A stretch of 15,907 nucleotides of DNA from Candidatus Firestoneibacteriota bacterium (GCA_030635415.1 DAOVYW010000029.1:1-15907), one strand, 5' to 3'; counted from the stretch's first letter, positions 1 through 7,737 are shown. A program made the numbers and translations. The notes: generated from the letters alone by a model not told the origin.

Positions 1-4
1 ACGC

Positions 5-622
5 GTGCAAAAGCAATACCAAGCGCGCGCTAATTTGAGCGCGTTGGATACAAGTTTGCAGAGTATAATTATAGAATTGCGAGACAAGTTAAAATATAGT
101 AATTTTGGGATTTTGATGAAATTCAATAGAATGGATGACAATGAACCATTGGAATTCATAAATTCATCACATCCCATGGCTAGGGCTTTGCGGCAATTGG
201 CTAATGCCGATACATCAAAAAAGCGAACGCGTGCCCAGGCTGTGTTTGCCAAGCGCTTGTATAACCTGATGTACCCTGATCAAGTGGGAGATAAAGAATT
301 AGCAGCAATAAAGCCGGATCAGCAGGCGCGTAATCTGCTGATTTTTTCAAGACTGGTGAGAGAGTTTTGCGAAGATTGGACGGATTTGGGCACTATTGAC
401 ACATCCTCTGAGCTATGGAGTGGTTTAGAAAAAGATATTGAGAATATTACCGGTGATCTTACTATCGCAGCGCCAAAGTCATTAATCACAGAACTGGGCT
501 TCAAACATGTATTAGGCGCGTTGGTGGATACAATGGAGAAATTGGACATTGTTGTGAATTATCATAAAATCAAGATGTTTTTGAGGAAAAACCTGAGACA
601 ATCCACCAAGGTGGCGGCGTAA
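5..622 (+). CDS. Unrecognised protein, probably 3' end of a longer gene
   Basis: The reading frame is open to the left edge of the window, so the GTG at 5 may be internal and the true start may lie outside. The 205 visible residues are mostly helical, soluble and charged, with no signal peptide, membrane segment or family motif that I recognise. The C-terminus is basic (near KIKMFLRKNL). The frame ends with TAA, and a miniature inverted-repeat element begins 11 bases later. The gene converges on the rny-ymdB operon of the other strand, so it is not part of that operon. I cannot assign a function. I am fairly sure it is coding, because the frame is long and has a protein-like composition. Confidence 0.6.
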   Translation: MQKQYQARANLSALDTSLQSIIIELRDKLKYSNFGILMKFNRMDDNEPLEFINSSHPMARALRQLANADTSKKRTRAQAVFAKRLYNLMYPDQVGDKELAAIKPDQQARNLLIFSRLVREFCEDWTDLGTIDTSSELWSGLEKDIENITGDLTIAAPKSLITELGFKHVLGALVDTMEKLDIVVNYHKIKMFLRKNLRQSTKVAA

Positions 623-633
623 GACCGGCAGGC

Positions 634-925
634 AGGAGTCTCTGTTGGACGTTGTTGATTTATGATATAGTAACAAGAGTTTCCCCCTTTTTGGAGACTG
701 TGTCGTAACTCGGTTTTTGAGCAATTTCACAAAATTTGTCATTTCGAGGCGAAGCCGAGAAATCTCCAAACGCCCTTTTAAATTAAGCGTTTTCGTGGAG
801 ATTCCTCACTTCGTTCGGAATGACAAAGTAACACAACTGCCTCTAAAATACAATTATGACACAGTCTCTTGAAAAGGGGGAGGCGCTCGGGATATTGTTT
901 TGGATGTGTTAAGTCCGACAAGCTG
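634..925. mobile_element. MITE-like inverted-repeat element, copy 1
   Basis: The element has nested imperfect inverted repeats. The outer arms (from AGGAG at 634 and around 911-925) contain GTTGGAC and AGTCCGAC. The inner arms, 683-707 and about 854-881, share the core GAGACTGTGTC next to a CCCCCTTTT run. Between them is a further palindrome (735-767 with 797-827) of the dispersed type beginning TTTGTCATTTCGA. A second copy with the same outer and inner arms lies at 3941-4175. There is no transposase. The length, terminal repeats and second copy suggest a non-autonomous element, or a large dispersed palindrome, rather than a gene. Confidence 0.6.
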
Positions 926-941
926 TGAAATGAAAAGCATT

Positions 942-964
942 AGGGGACGGTCAGACCGTCCCCT
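942..964 (-). terminator. Palindromic terminator-like hairpin after ymdB
   Basis: Two perfect 11-base arms (AGGGGACGGTC and its complement) are separated by one base. The palindrome lies one base past the ymdB TAG stop. On the minus strand it is followed by a T-rich but interrupted tail, so it could end the rny-ymdB transcript. The same GGGGACGGTC palindrome is also a common dispersed repeat type, so a purely repeat origin is possible. Confidence 0.45.
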
Positions 965-965
965 G

Positions 966-1766
966 CTATGATTTTACCGGAGCCTGGATACGCCGGATGG
1001 AGAGAGCTTTGCCCGTGGCCGGATCGGCCTCGATCAGGACGGCATTTAACCATAAATTGCCTTTGGCCGGTGTGAAACGGCAGGGAGTCTGATAAAGAAA
1101 ACGGTGCAGGGCCTCTTCTTTTGTGATTCCGATGACGGAATCACGGCTCCCGCTCATGCCGGCGTCAGTTATATAAGCGGTTCCCTTCGGAAGAATTTCT
1201 TCATCCGCGGTTTGAATATGAGTATGTGTGCCGATAACAGCAGTGGCCAGGCCGTCAAGATACCAGCCCAAGGCTCTTTTTTCAGAAGTGGCTTCAGCAT
1301 GGAAATCCACCAGGATAATGGCGGTTTCCCGGCGCATCTGTTCAAGAATTTCACGGCCCACCGTAAAAGGATCACGCAGGCTGCGCATGAAAATTCTACC
1401 CTCCAGATTGAGGATGCCGATTTTGGGGCCGCCTACCATGGTTTCGTAAATTGTCCATCCATGTCCGGGTACACCTTCGGGGTAGTTGGCAGGCCGCAAC
1501 AAACGGGAATCTTTATCGAGGATACTGAAAACCTCTTTTTTATCCCAGATATGATTTCCCGAGCTTAATATCTCTACGCCCAGCCCATAGAGTTCCTGGG
1601 CTACATTGGGCGTCAGGCCGAATCCGCCGGCCGTGTTTTCAACATTTGCCACAATCAGGTCGGGGCGGAATTCCGCCTTGAGACGGGGAAGTAAATGTTC
1701 CACTGCTTTCCGACCCGGTTCTCCGAAAATATCACCAATAAAAAGTAGTTTTACGGATAGACTCAT
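966..1766 (-). CDS. ymdB: YmdB-family (TIGR00282) metallophosphoesterase
   Basis: This 266-residue protein has the full length and all the metal-site motifs of the YmdB/TIGR00282 family, binuclear metal phosphodiesterases that act on 2',3'-cyclic nucleotides in Bacillus. Likely ligands are D12 in GDIFGEPGR, E43 and N44 in NVENTAGGFG, N71 and H72 in GNHIWD, H156 in DFHAEA, and H181 and H183 in GTHTHIQT. There is no signal peptide, so it is cytoplasmic. The ATG overlaps the rny stop as ATGA, which implies translational coupling and fixes the start. The rny-ymdB order is conserved across many bacteria, where both proteins influence RNA turnover and late-adaptive responses. The physiological substrate here is not known. 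Confidence 0.93.
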   Translation of the reverse strand: MSLSVKLLFIGDIFGEPGRKAVEHLLPRLKAEFRPDLIVANVENTAGGFGLTPNVAQELYGLGVEILSSGNHIWDKKEVFSILDKDSRLLRPANYPEGVPGHGWTIYETMVGGPKIGILNLEGRIFMRSLRDPFTVGREILEQMRRETAIILVDFHAEATSEKRALGWYLDGLATAVIGTHTHIQTADEEILPKGTAYITDAGMSGSRDSVIGITKEEALHRFLYQTPCRFTPAKGNLWLNAVLIEADPATGKALSIRRIQAPVKS

Positions 1767-3319
1767 TTAGCGAATTCCACCGCCCGGGTTTCACGGATAA
1801 CCGTGACCTTGATCAGGCCGGGATATTCAAGTTCATCCTCGACTTTTTTTGCAATATCTTTGGCCAGAAGAACGGTCTCGCGGTCTTCAACCTCGTCTTC
1901 TTTCACGATAATCCGCAATTCACGTCCGGCTTGAATGGCATAAGCTTTGGAAACACCATTAAAAGACATGGAAATATCTTCAAGTTTTTTAAGCCGTTTG
2001 ATATAAGTTTCAATGTTTTCACGCCGGGCTCCCGGCCGGGATGCCGAGATGGCGTCTGCCGCCTGGACCAGCACGGCTTCCAGACTCTGGAACTCGATTT
2101 CACCATGGTGGGCCGCGATGCAATGAACGATCGATGCCGGCTCGTTGTATTTAGCGGCCAGGTTGGCCCCGATTTGGGCATGCGCGCCTTCAATTTCGCG
2201 GTCTACGGCCTTTCCGATATCGTGGAGTAAACCGGCCCGATTGGCCAGCTTCGCGTCGACGTTTAACTCCGTAGCCATAATGCCGGCTAGGTGTGCGACT
2301 TCCAGTGAGTGCTGCAGGACATTTTGACCATAACTGGTGCGGAAACGCAACCGTCCCAGCAGTTTGACGATCTCCGCATGCAGTCCCGTTACTCCGGTTT
2401 CGAGCAGGGCATGTTCACCCGCTTCCTTCATCATCTTTTCAACATCGAGTTTGGTTTTGGCCACTATTTCTTCGATGCGGGCGGGATGAATGCGTCCGTC
2501 CCCCAAAAGTTTTTCCAGAGCCAGGCGCGCGACTTCACGCCGTACCATATCAAAGCTGGATATAATAACCGCTTCCGGTGTGTCGTCCACAATCAAGTCT
2601 ACTCCGGTGGCGGTTTCCAGAGCCCGGATATTTCTTCCTTCCCGGCCGATAATCCTTCCCTTCATTTCGTCGTTGGGCAGCTGAACCACGGAAATAGTAA
2701 ACTCGGCAGTAAATTCAGAAGCTCCTCGCTGGATCGCCATAGTAACAATCCGCTGGGCTTTTCTGTCAGCAGTCTCTTTGGCATCATCCTCAATTTGCTT
2801 GATTATTCGGGAGGCGTCGCGGCGGGCTTCACTGCTCATGGTTTCAATCAGGAGCTTTTTAGCGGCCTCGGCCGTCATGTTGGAAATCTCTTCCAACCGA
2901 GATTTTTGTTCCTTAATAATACTCTGTAATTCGGATTGTTTTTGTTGAACCTGGTTTTGAAATTGGTTAAGCTCTTTTTCCCGGTTTTGGAAATCGCGCT
3001 CACGGCTGTCAAAAGAGTCCAGGCGGCGCTCCATGGTTTCTTCTTTCTGGTGCAGACGATTTTCGAGAGTCTGGAGTTCCCGGCGGCGGTTGCGGGTTTG
3101 TTCTTCAAAGTCATGCCGGTCTTTGTAAAGCTTATCCTTAGCCTCCAACAGGAGTTCGCGTCGTTTATTTTCGATATCTTTTTTGGCCGCATTCAGGAGT
3201 TCGTGAGCCTGGGATTCAGCGGAGAGGATCTTCTTTTCTGCCGTGGATTTACGTATAAAATAACCAACGATTGAACCAATACCTAAAATTATGAATGAAA
3301 AAATAAAATACCAGAACAT
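1763..3319 (-). CDS. rny: Ribonuclease Y (membrane-anchored endoribonuclease)
   Basis: At 518 residues this matches the usual length of RNase Y, which starts mRNA decay by endonucleolytic cleavage. An N-terminal membrane helix (about 2-22) is followed by a long charged coiled coil (about 25-200), a KH RNA-binding domain (about 208-273, with GRIIGREGRNI at 221-231) and an HD hydrolase domain (about 333-428, with H337 and the H366-D367 pair in LLHDIGK). All catalytic motifs look intact. The ATG at 3319 is preceded by AAGGGGG at good spacing. It is the first gene of a two-gene operon with ymdB. About 280 bases of leader separate it from a consensus promoter, and a terminator-like hairpin within that leader may modulate its expression. 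Confidence 0.96.
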   Translation of the reverse strand: MFWYFIFSFIILGIGSIVGYFIRKSTAEKKILSAESQAHELLNAAKKDIENKRRELLLEAKDKLYKDRHDFEEQTRNRRRELQTLENRLHQKEETMERRLDSFDSRERDFQNREKELNQFQNQVQQKQSELQSIIKEQKSRLEEISNMTAEAAKKLLIETMSSEARRDASRIIKQIEDDAKETADRKAQRIVTMAIQRGASEFTAEFTISVVQLPNDEMKGRIIGREGRNIRALETATGVDLIVDDTPEAVIISSFDMVRREVARLALEKLLGDGRIHPARIEEIVAKTKLDVEKMMKEAGEHALLETGVTGLHAEIVKLLGRLRFRTSYGQNVLQHSLEVAHLAGIMATELNVDAKLANRAGLLHDIGKAVDREIEGAHAQIGANLAAKYNEPASIVHCIAAHHGEIEFQSLEAVLVQAADAISASRPGARRENIETYIKRLKKLEDISMSFNGVSKAYAIQAGRELRIIVKEDEVEDRETVLLAKDIAKKVEDELEYPGLIKVTVIRETRAVEFAK

Positions 3320-3382
3320 AATAAGCCCCCTTATACGGGACGGACATACGGATAGAAGAAGGGGAAGAAAGTTAGAACGGGT

Positions 3383-3420
3383 AAAAAGTTCTCAAGAGCA
3401 TGCTGCTTTACATTCTCTTG
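3383..3420 (-). terminator. Possible attenuator or terminator in the rny leader
   Basis: On the minus strand CAAGAGAATG and CATGCTCTTG (plus 3393-3420) form a 10-position stem with one mismatch-like position. It is followed after a few bases by TTTTT (plus 3383-3387). It lies about 65 bases before the rny ATG. It could end a short RNA that starts at the 3605-3633 promoter, or attenuate rny. The T-run is displaced by four bases, so the call is tentative. Confidence 0.35.
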
Positions 3421-3598
3421 TCGGCTTTTTTAAAATCCAATTAGGATATATGCTCCTCTAAAGTAATGAGGCATTTTATAAATTAACAGCCTTACCCGTA
3501 TATTTCAATTTATCCTGCAAGCATAGCACAGGCAACTTACTTCCGTAGATTTCCGTCACGCTTATATTAATATCGGCCTCAACTCAAATAGACCGGTT
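3421..3598 (-). ncRNA. Leader of rny or short untranslated RNA, unassigned
   Basis: This stretch lies between a TTGACA-N17-TATAAT promoter and a terminator-like hairpin, both on the minus strand. It has no convincing reading frame. It contains small stem candidates, such as CCTG...CAGG in the middle and GCCTC...GAGG near the rny end. It does not match the cyclic-di-GMP, TPP or other riboswitch cores that I can recall. Either a long 5' leader of rny or an independent small RNA of about 200 nucleotides would fit. Confidence 0.3.
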
Positions 3599-3604
3599 AC
3601 GCCA

Positions 3605-3633
3605 ATTATATTCTCAAACTTTAAGTGTGTCAA
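3605..3633 (-). promoter_or_regulatory. Perfect sigma-70-type promoter facing rny
   Basis: On the minus strand TTGACA (plus 3628-3633) and TATAAT (plus 3605-3610) are separated by exactly 17 bases, so both hexamers match consensus. Transcription would start near 3598, just downstream of the 6S RNA 3' end, and run toward rny. Confidence 0.75.
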
Positions 3634-3639
3634 GAGTCG

Positions 3640-3824
3640 AAAAATACCCGCGATGCCGTGTAAAGGGACCGTAACTGAACCTTTATGTTCAGGTGGGCAC
3701 CGAAGAGCCGGGTTTGGCTTCCCCATTGTACTGAGGCCTGCACTAGCCAGCTGGACACGGTTCCCTATCAACAACTGTTGGTTCGAGATTGGTTCCTTCA
3801 GCACCAACATCGCAGGCATTCATT
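3640..3824 (-). ncRNA. ssrS: 6S RNA (SsrS), regulator of sigma-70 RNA polymerase
   Basis: This is a rod-shaped RNA of about 185 nucleotides with the layout of 6S RNA, which mimics an open promoter and sequesters housekeeping RNA polymerase in slow growth. A 12-base closing stem pairs plus 3808-3819 with 3644-3655. The next stem pairs GGAACC with GGUCCC. A small hairpin CUGAAC-loop-GUUCAG (plus 3675-3692) and the minus-strand strings CACCUGAAC, GGUUCAGUUACGG and ACGGCAUCGC align with the 3' half of Escherichia coli 6S RNA (CACCUUGAAC, GGGUUACAG, GGCGGCAUCUC). GGGGAAGCC, near the middle of the molecule, matches the E. coli GAGAAGCC strand. A good promoter sits at the right distance upstream. 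No folA-linked ygfA-type gene follows. The ends are estimates; the family call rests on alignment from memory. Confidence 0.85.
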
Positions 3825-3831
3825 CAAATAC

Positions 3832-3860
3832 AGAATAACAAATTTTAATCTGGTTTTCAA
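3832..3860 (-). promoter_or_regulatory. Sigma-70-type promoter of the 6S RNA
   Basis: On the minus strand TTGAAA (plus 3855-3860) and TATTCT (plus 3832-3837) are separated by 17 bases. The expected start near 3824 falls just before the closing stem of the 6S RNA, which supports both calls. Confidence 0.7.
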
Positions 3861-3940
3861 TAAAATTTGGAATAAAGCGGTAATATATTAGTCTGTTGCT
3901 TTCCCACGCCTAAATATCGCAGGCTGCTTTTTCAATTTCT

Positions 3941-4175
3941 AGGAGCCTGCCGGACTTTAAGCTCAAAGCAATTTTTTCCGTAGCTTCCCCCTTTGAAGAG
4001 ACGGTGTCATAATGCCTGTTTTAGAGATTGCTTTGTCGCTTACGCTCCTCGCAATGACAGAAAATCCTTTAAAAACAGTCATTGCGAGCGACCGAAGGGA
4101 GCGCGGCCATCACGTTTTTCGAATTGTGACACAGTCTCACAAAAGGGGAAGAACGACTTAAGTCCGACAGCTCCT
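3941..4175. mobile_element. MITE-like inverted-repeat element, copy 2
   Basis: The ends are AGGAGCCTGCCGGACTTTA (from 3941) and the near-complement TAAGTCCGACAGCTCCT (ending 4175). Inner arms at about 3987-4012 and 4124-4149 carry GAGACGGTGTCATAA and its near-complement, as in the copy at 634-925. The middle holds a different palindrome (4035-4058 with 4078-4106) of the widespread GTCATTGCGAGC type. There is no coding frame. Shared borders with different cores suggest a modular or nested element. Confidence 0.62.
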
Positions 4176-4204
4176 AAAAAGCTGAAATGTGCCAACTGCA
4201 GAAC

Positions 4205-4232
4205 GCAGGGGCAACGTATGGGTTGACCCTGC
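4205..4232. repeat. Small palindromic hairpin
   Basis: GCAGGG and CCCTGC enclose a second stem, CAAC with GTTG, around a six-base loop, giving a compact hairpin. No T-run follows, so this looks like a dispersed palindrome rather than a terminator. Confidence 0.45.
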
Positions 4233-4319
4233 AACTATCAATGGGGCCATAACGAAGAGTTCAATATGTTACGAAAAACCTGATTCTTGAAAATGCGTAT
4301 AAATATATTTATTTTACAG

Positions 4320-4349
4320 TTTACTTTATCTAATATTTTAGGCTATAAT
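4320..4349 (+). promoter_or_regulatory. Possible promoter for the Thr/Pro-repeat gene
   Basis: TATAAT at 4344-4349 lies in a very AT-rich stretch (about 4290-4440), with TTTACT 18 bases upstream. Transcription would begin near 4356 and give a leader of about 290 bases that includes the repeat at 4456-4540. The -35 match is poor. AT-richness alone makes chance matches likely. Confidence 0.33.
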
Positions 4350-4455
4350 ATTGTTTATAAGTTATTTATCCAAATAAGTAATAAATATTACGCTAATAAT
4401 TATTTTGATATTATGAGAGGTATTTTTTAAAAATCAAAGAAAATTGAGAATTTTA

Positions 4456-4540
4456 GAGATTCCTGGACTGCCGGTCCTACCCGTCCTGGATGGTTTAGTC
4501 CAGGGGATGGTTTAGTCCAGGGCGCTCGGAATGACAAAGT
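4456..4540. repeat. Degenerate dispersed palindrome with internal 17-bp tandem duplication
   Basis: The outer parts GAGATTCC (4456-4463) and CGGAATGACAAAGT (4527-4540) match the core of the element at 634-925. The middle contains an exact tandem duplication, GGATGGTTTAGTCCAGG at 4488-4504 and 4505-4521, which the core of the element lacks. CCTGGACT at 4462-4469 is inverted relative to these units. Confidence 0.5.
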
Positions 4541-4643
4541 GTGAGAATTCCGTTAAAAAGGGCTTTCCATAACTGATGCTAATAAATAAAATTTTAATGT
4601 ATGAATGTCCGTTTTTAAAAAGTCGTAAGAAAGGAATTAAACG

Positions 4644-7622
4644 ATGACACTGGACAAGAGTCCATTGATCAGAAAATGGAGCAATGTCTGGTTTGTCTTG
4701 GGGTATTTTATTTTTTTTATGGCTTTTCCTAATCTCATCTATGCTGCAACTCCCGCCGCGCAGGGTTGGATAGAACCGGAAACCTCAATTGTCTCGCAAA
4801 GTCAGGATTATGAATATTTATTGAATGTAACCTCCTCGGATCCAGTCAATACGCTTTATATTCACATTCCCAGTGGGTGGGCAGTACCAAATACGCCGGT
4901 ATCCAATGTTCAGGAAGTTTCGGTTTCATTTTCAGGTGCTCAAATTGTAGTGGATTATTCTTCTTCGCCTCTTACAGCAGGAGCTTTCGATAGTATTACC
5001 ATGACTGCAACAGCGCCAGGAACCGGAGGGGATTATTACTGGAGCGCTTATCTAAATGATGGGACATATTCTGTGACCACGCTTACTACCAAGCAGCAAT
5101 TCGTGGAGGTTTTTACTTATACTGCTACAGTTACGCCGACATACACCGCCACGCCAACAGCTACGTCAACTTACACGGCCACCCCAACAAGCACGCCGAC
5201 CTACACGGCTACTCCAACAAGTACGCCGACCTACACGGCAACCCCGACAAGTACGCCGACCTACACGGCAACCCCGACAAGTACGCCGACCTACACCGTA
5301 ACCCCAACAGCTACGCCGACAAGTACGCCGACCTACACGGCTACGCCAACAAGCACCCCGACCTACACGGCTACCCCAACAAGCACACCGACCTACACGG
5401 CTACCCCAACAAGCACACCGACCTACACGGCTACCCCGACAAGCACCCCGACCTACACAGCTACCCCGACAAGCACCCCGACCTACACCGTGACCCCGAC
5501 AAGCACACCGACCTACACGGCTACCCCGACAAGCACACCGACCTACACAGCAACCCCGACAAGCACACCGACCTACACAGCAACCCCGACAAGCACACCA
5601 ACCTACACAGCAACCCCGACAAGCACACCAACCGTCACGCCAACCGTAACTCCGACAGGAACGGCAACGTCGACTGTGACCCCGACGGCCACGCCGTCAA
5701 ATACATATTCGGCAACCCCGACTCTAACCTATACGGCTACCAGTACGCCGACCATTACTCCGGCGGCGGATGCCTATATCCAACCTAACATCTCGATTCA
5801 AAATCAGACCCAAAATTATGATTATACGGTAATCGCCACTTCGGGGGGGGACATCCACACTCTATATATTTCAATTCCTTCCGGGTGGACGGTTCCCATG
5901 ACACCGTGTTCCAATCTACTCGGTGGATTGGTATCTTTTTCAGGAAATCAAATTGTAGTGGCATATACTTCTCCCTGGTCGGCCGGTTCCTTTGACAGCA
6001 TTACTTTGACTGCCACTGCGCCGGGAAGCGGGGGGACTTATTACTGGAATTCATATCTCAATGATGGAACTTATCAAACCAGTACGCCGGTTACTAAAAG
6101 CCAGGCCGTAAACGTAGCGACCTACACGGCTACGGTTACTCCCAGTTTTACTATTACGGTTACCCCTACACCCACTATTACCTTTACAGTGACCCCTTCC
6201 GCTACAAGTACTTCAACCCCGCTACATACCGCGACCTCTACGCCCACAAATACGGTTACCACTACCCCTACACATACTCCTACGTTTACCCGCACCCCAT
6301 CCCCAACGGGGACTCCAACACCTTCGAGCACTATTACCCGAACCCCGACCATTACCGCGACGCTTACGATTACTCCTACTGCCACTCCCACCTCAACCAT
6401 TACCTCTACTTCGACCATGACTCCCACAAAAACGCCGGTTCCGTATTACCGGCTTTTCCTACTGGCGCCGAATGAATATTTTACCGTCGGCACCTCACCG
6501 GGGTATGCCGGAAGTGTTACTACTACTGTAGCCGGTTATCCGGTTCCCATAACCATCCGGGTTTTGGAAGAAAATGGTTTGGTCTCTTCCCCAGTTAATG
6601 ATACCATCAGGATCAGTTATGATGGAAATCCCAATTTTATCCGTGATCTTCCGGCAGAGGTGACTTTATCCAACGGTCAGGCGGTAATTACTCCCCGTTT
6701 TATGGAGCCGAATCTTACCTATACTATCCATGCTTCGGATATATCTCGGCCTGAAATCATAGACGGAAGTTCCCGGCCTATTCTATGTGTGGCCGGGGTC
6801 TTAGCGCAAAATCCTTATGTTTTGGTTGAACACGCCTCCTTAGCGCCGATTACGGTAATGGAGGGTGAACCGGATATTGATATGCTTTCACTGCGGTTAA
6901 GGAATCCTAATTCCAGCGGATCTGCGGTGTATGAATTGAACGGCTTAACCGTGACAGTGCAAGACCAGGCCGGAGGCGGATTGCCCGCCAACCGGGTCTT
7001 GGCCGGCTTGGCAGTTTGGGATGAAAGTGATCAGAGCGGATTGGTGAACTTGAATTCCCTCTCAATATCAAGCCGGATATATATTCCATTTGGAAGTGGC
7101 CAGGTGCTTATTTATCCGGAGAGCACATACGAACTTAGGCTGAGAGTCAATATTGCCTTACATCCCGATCATTCGCATTTCCGTTTGGCCATAGCGGCTC
7201 AAACCGATATAGCCGCGGTTTTTCTGGACGGGACGCCTATGCTGGCCAGGGCGGAAGCCGGAGATGCTTTTCCCATGCCTTCTGACATTGTAAATATTCG
7301 GTCGCGGGGTCTAAATGAATCGTATATCAATTACCCTAATCCCTTTGCCGCCGGACGGCAGAGCACGAGTATTGAATATTTCCTGGAAGCAGATGCCAAA
7401 GTTAGTCTGAAATTATATAATATCGTGGGAGAACCAGTGCTGGTACTGGTGGATGAGGAAAGCCAACCAGCGAGTCAGAATTTATATCGTTATTCATGGA
7501 ATGGACGGAATGGCTCCGGCCAGGTGGTTTTGAACGGGGTTTATTTTGCTGTCTTGACGGTAACTCCCGCGGCCGGCGCGGATACGCAACGACTGGTTCG
7601 GAAAATCGCGGTTATTAAATAA
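4644..7622 (+). CDS. Exported multidomain protein with Thr/Pro repeats and FlgD-like C-terminus
   Basis: This 992-residue protein has an N-terminal signal peptide (hydrophobic core about 15-33, likely cut near A34-A35). Two homologous beta-rich modules (about 36-155 and 373-490) share LYIxIPSGW, VSFSGxQIVV, GxFDSITxTATAPG and YLNDGTY. Each is followed by a Thr/Pro/Ser linker, the first (about 156-372) built of decapeptide repeats such as YTATPTSTPT. Ig-like beta regions follow (about 600-890). The final 100 residues start at YPNPF and have the LYNIVGEPV...YSWNGRNGSG...GVYF pattern of FlgD-like/type IX-type sorting domains. I infer a cell-surface or secreted protein whose stiff linkers separate the modules. 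AAGGAA, nine bases before the ATG, supports the start. A binding partner cannot be deduced. Confidence 0.88.
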   Translation: MTLDKSPLIRKWSNVWFVLGYFIFFMAFPNLIYAATPAAQGWIEPETSIVSQSQDYEYLLNVTSSDPVNTLYIHIPSGWAVPNTPVSNVQEVSVSFSGAQIVVDYSSSPLTAGAFDSITMTATAPGTGGDYYWSAYLNDGTYSVTTLTTKQQFVEVFTYTATVTPTYTATPTATSTYTATPTSTPTYTATPTSTPTYTATPTSTPTYTATPTSTPTYTVTPTATPTSTPTYTATPTSTPTYTATPTSTPTYTATPTSTPTYTATPTSTPTYTATPTSTPTYTVTPTSTPTYTATPTSTPTYTATPTSTPTYTATPTSTPTYTATPTSTPTVTPTVTPTGTATSTVTPTATPSNTYSATPTLTYTATSTPTITPAADAYIQPNISIQNQTQNYDYTVIATSGGDIHTLYISIPSGWTVPMTPCSNLLGGLVSFSGNQIVVAYTSPWSAGSFDSITLTATAPGSGGTYYWNSYLNDGTYQTSTPVTKSQAVNVATYTATVTPSFTITVTPTPTITFTVTPSATSTSTPLHTATSTPTNTVTTTPTHTPTFTRTPSPTGTPTPSSTITRTPTITATLTITPTATPTSTITSTSTMTPTKTPVPYYRLFLLAPNEYFTVGTSPGYAGSVTTTVAGYPVPITIRVLEENGLVSSPVNDTIRISYDGNPNFIRDLPAEVTLSNGQAVITPRFMEPNLTYTIHASDISRPEIIDGSSRPILCVAGVLAQNPYVLVEHASLAPITVMEGEPDIDMLSLRLRNPNSSGSAVYELNGLTVTVQDQAGGGLPANRVLAGLAVWDESDQSGLVNLNSLSISSRIYIPFGSGQVLIYPESTYELRLRVNIALHPDHSHFRLAIAAQTDIAAVFLDGTPMLARAEAGDAFPMPSDIVNIRSRGLNESYINYPNPFAAGRQSTSIEYFLEADAKVSLKLYNIVGEPVLVLVDEESQPASQNLYRYSWNGRNGSGQVVLNGVYFAVLTVTPAAGADTQRLVRKIAVIK
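5171..5632 (+). repeat. 30-bp tandem coding repeats (15 units)
   Basis: Fifteen consecutive units encode YTATPTSTPT with few substitutions: four standard units, one lengthened by 12 bases (YTVTPTATPTSTPT), five standard, one YTVT unit, then four standard. The typical unit begins CTACACGGCTACCCC. Neighbouring units differ mainly at silent third positions, and runs of identical units suggest recent local duplications. Confidence 0.92.
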
Positions 7623-7625
7623 TTG

Positions 7626-7664
7626 TGTAGGGACGGGTTTTAAACCCCTACAATAAACTTTTTT
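7626..7664 (+). terminator. Terminator-like palindrome after the Thr/Pro-repeat gene
   Basis: TGTAGGG...CCCTACA with an inner GGGTTTTAAACCC forms a hairpin four bases past the stop codon. Six T residues follow shortly after (about 7659-7664). The palindrome also resembles a common dispersed repeat, so it may serve as both. Confidence 0.5.
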
Positions 7665-7681
7665 AGAATCAAAGTCTTTGG

Positions 7682-7706
7682 ATTCCCGCTAAAGGCATGC
7701 GGGAAT
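7682..7706. repeat. Dispersed palindrome ATTCCCGC...GCGGGAAT
   Basis: Two perfect 8-base arms flank a nine-base loop. The type is common in intergenic regions of many genomes. No T-run follows. It lies about 15 bases before the ribosome binding site of the next gene. Confidence 0.5.
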
Positions 7707-7737
7707 GAAATGACTCCAGTAAGAGGTTAACTTGGTG

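Noticed and set aside
1104..1568. 154-codon plus-strand frame
   Set aside because: It is antisense to ymdB, whose metal-binding motifs are all intact.
2309..2929. Plus-strand frame of 206 codons
   Set aside because: It lies entirely antisense to the KH/HD part of rny, which has strong family support, and encodes no recognisable motif.
3640..3824. SRP RNA, tmRNA or riboswitch
   Set aside because: The GGAAG-tetraloop core of SRP RNA, the tmRNA ends and tag frame, and known riboswitch cores are not seen, whereas 6S strings and rod pairing are.
3562..3838. Short frames on both strands over the 6S region
   Set aside because: The base pairing and 6S-like strings explain this stretch better than coding; the frames have no ribosome binding sites.
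3993..4226. 77-codon plus-strand frame
   Set aside because: It falls inside the inverted-repeat element and translates its palindromes.
5171..5632. CRISPR array
   Set aside because: The units are directly adjacent without unique spacers and keep a coding frame.
6122..6427. Minus-strand frame of 101 codons rich in Val/Gly
   Set aside because: It is antisense to the second Thr/Pro linker. Repeated ACN/CCN codons give Gly/Val-rich open frames on the other strand; there is no ribosome binding site or protein-like composition.
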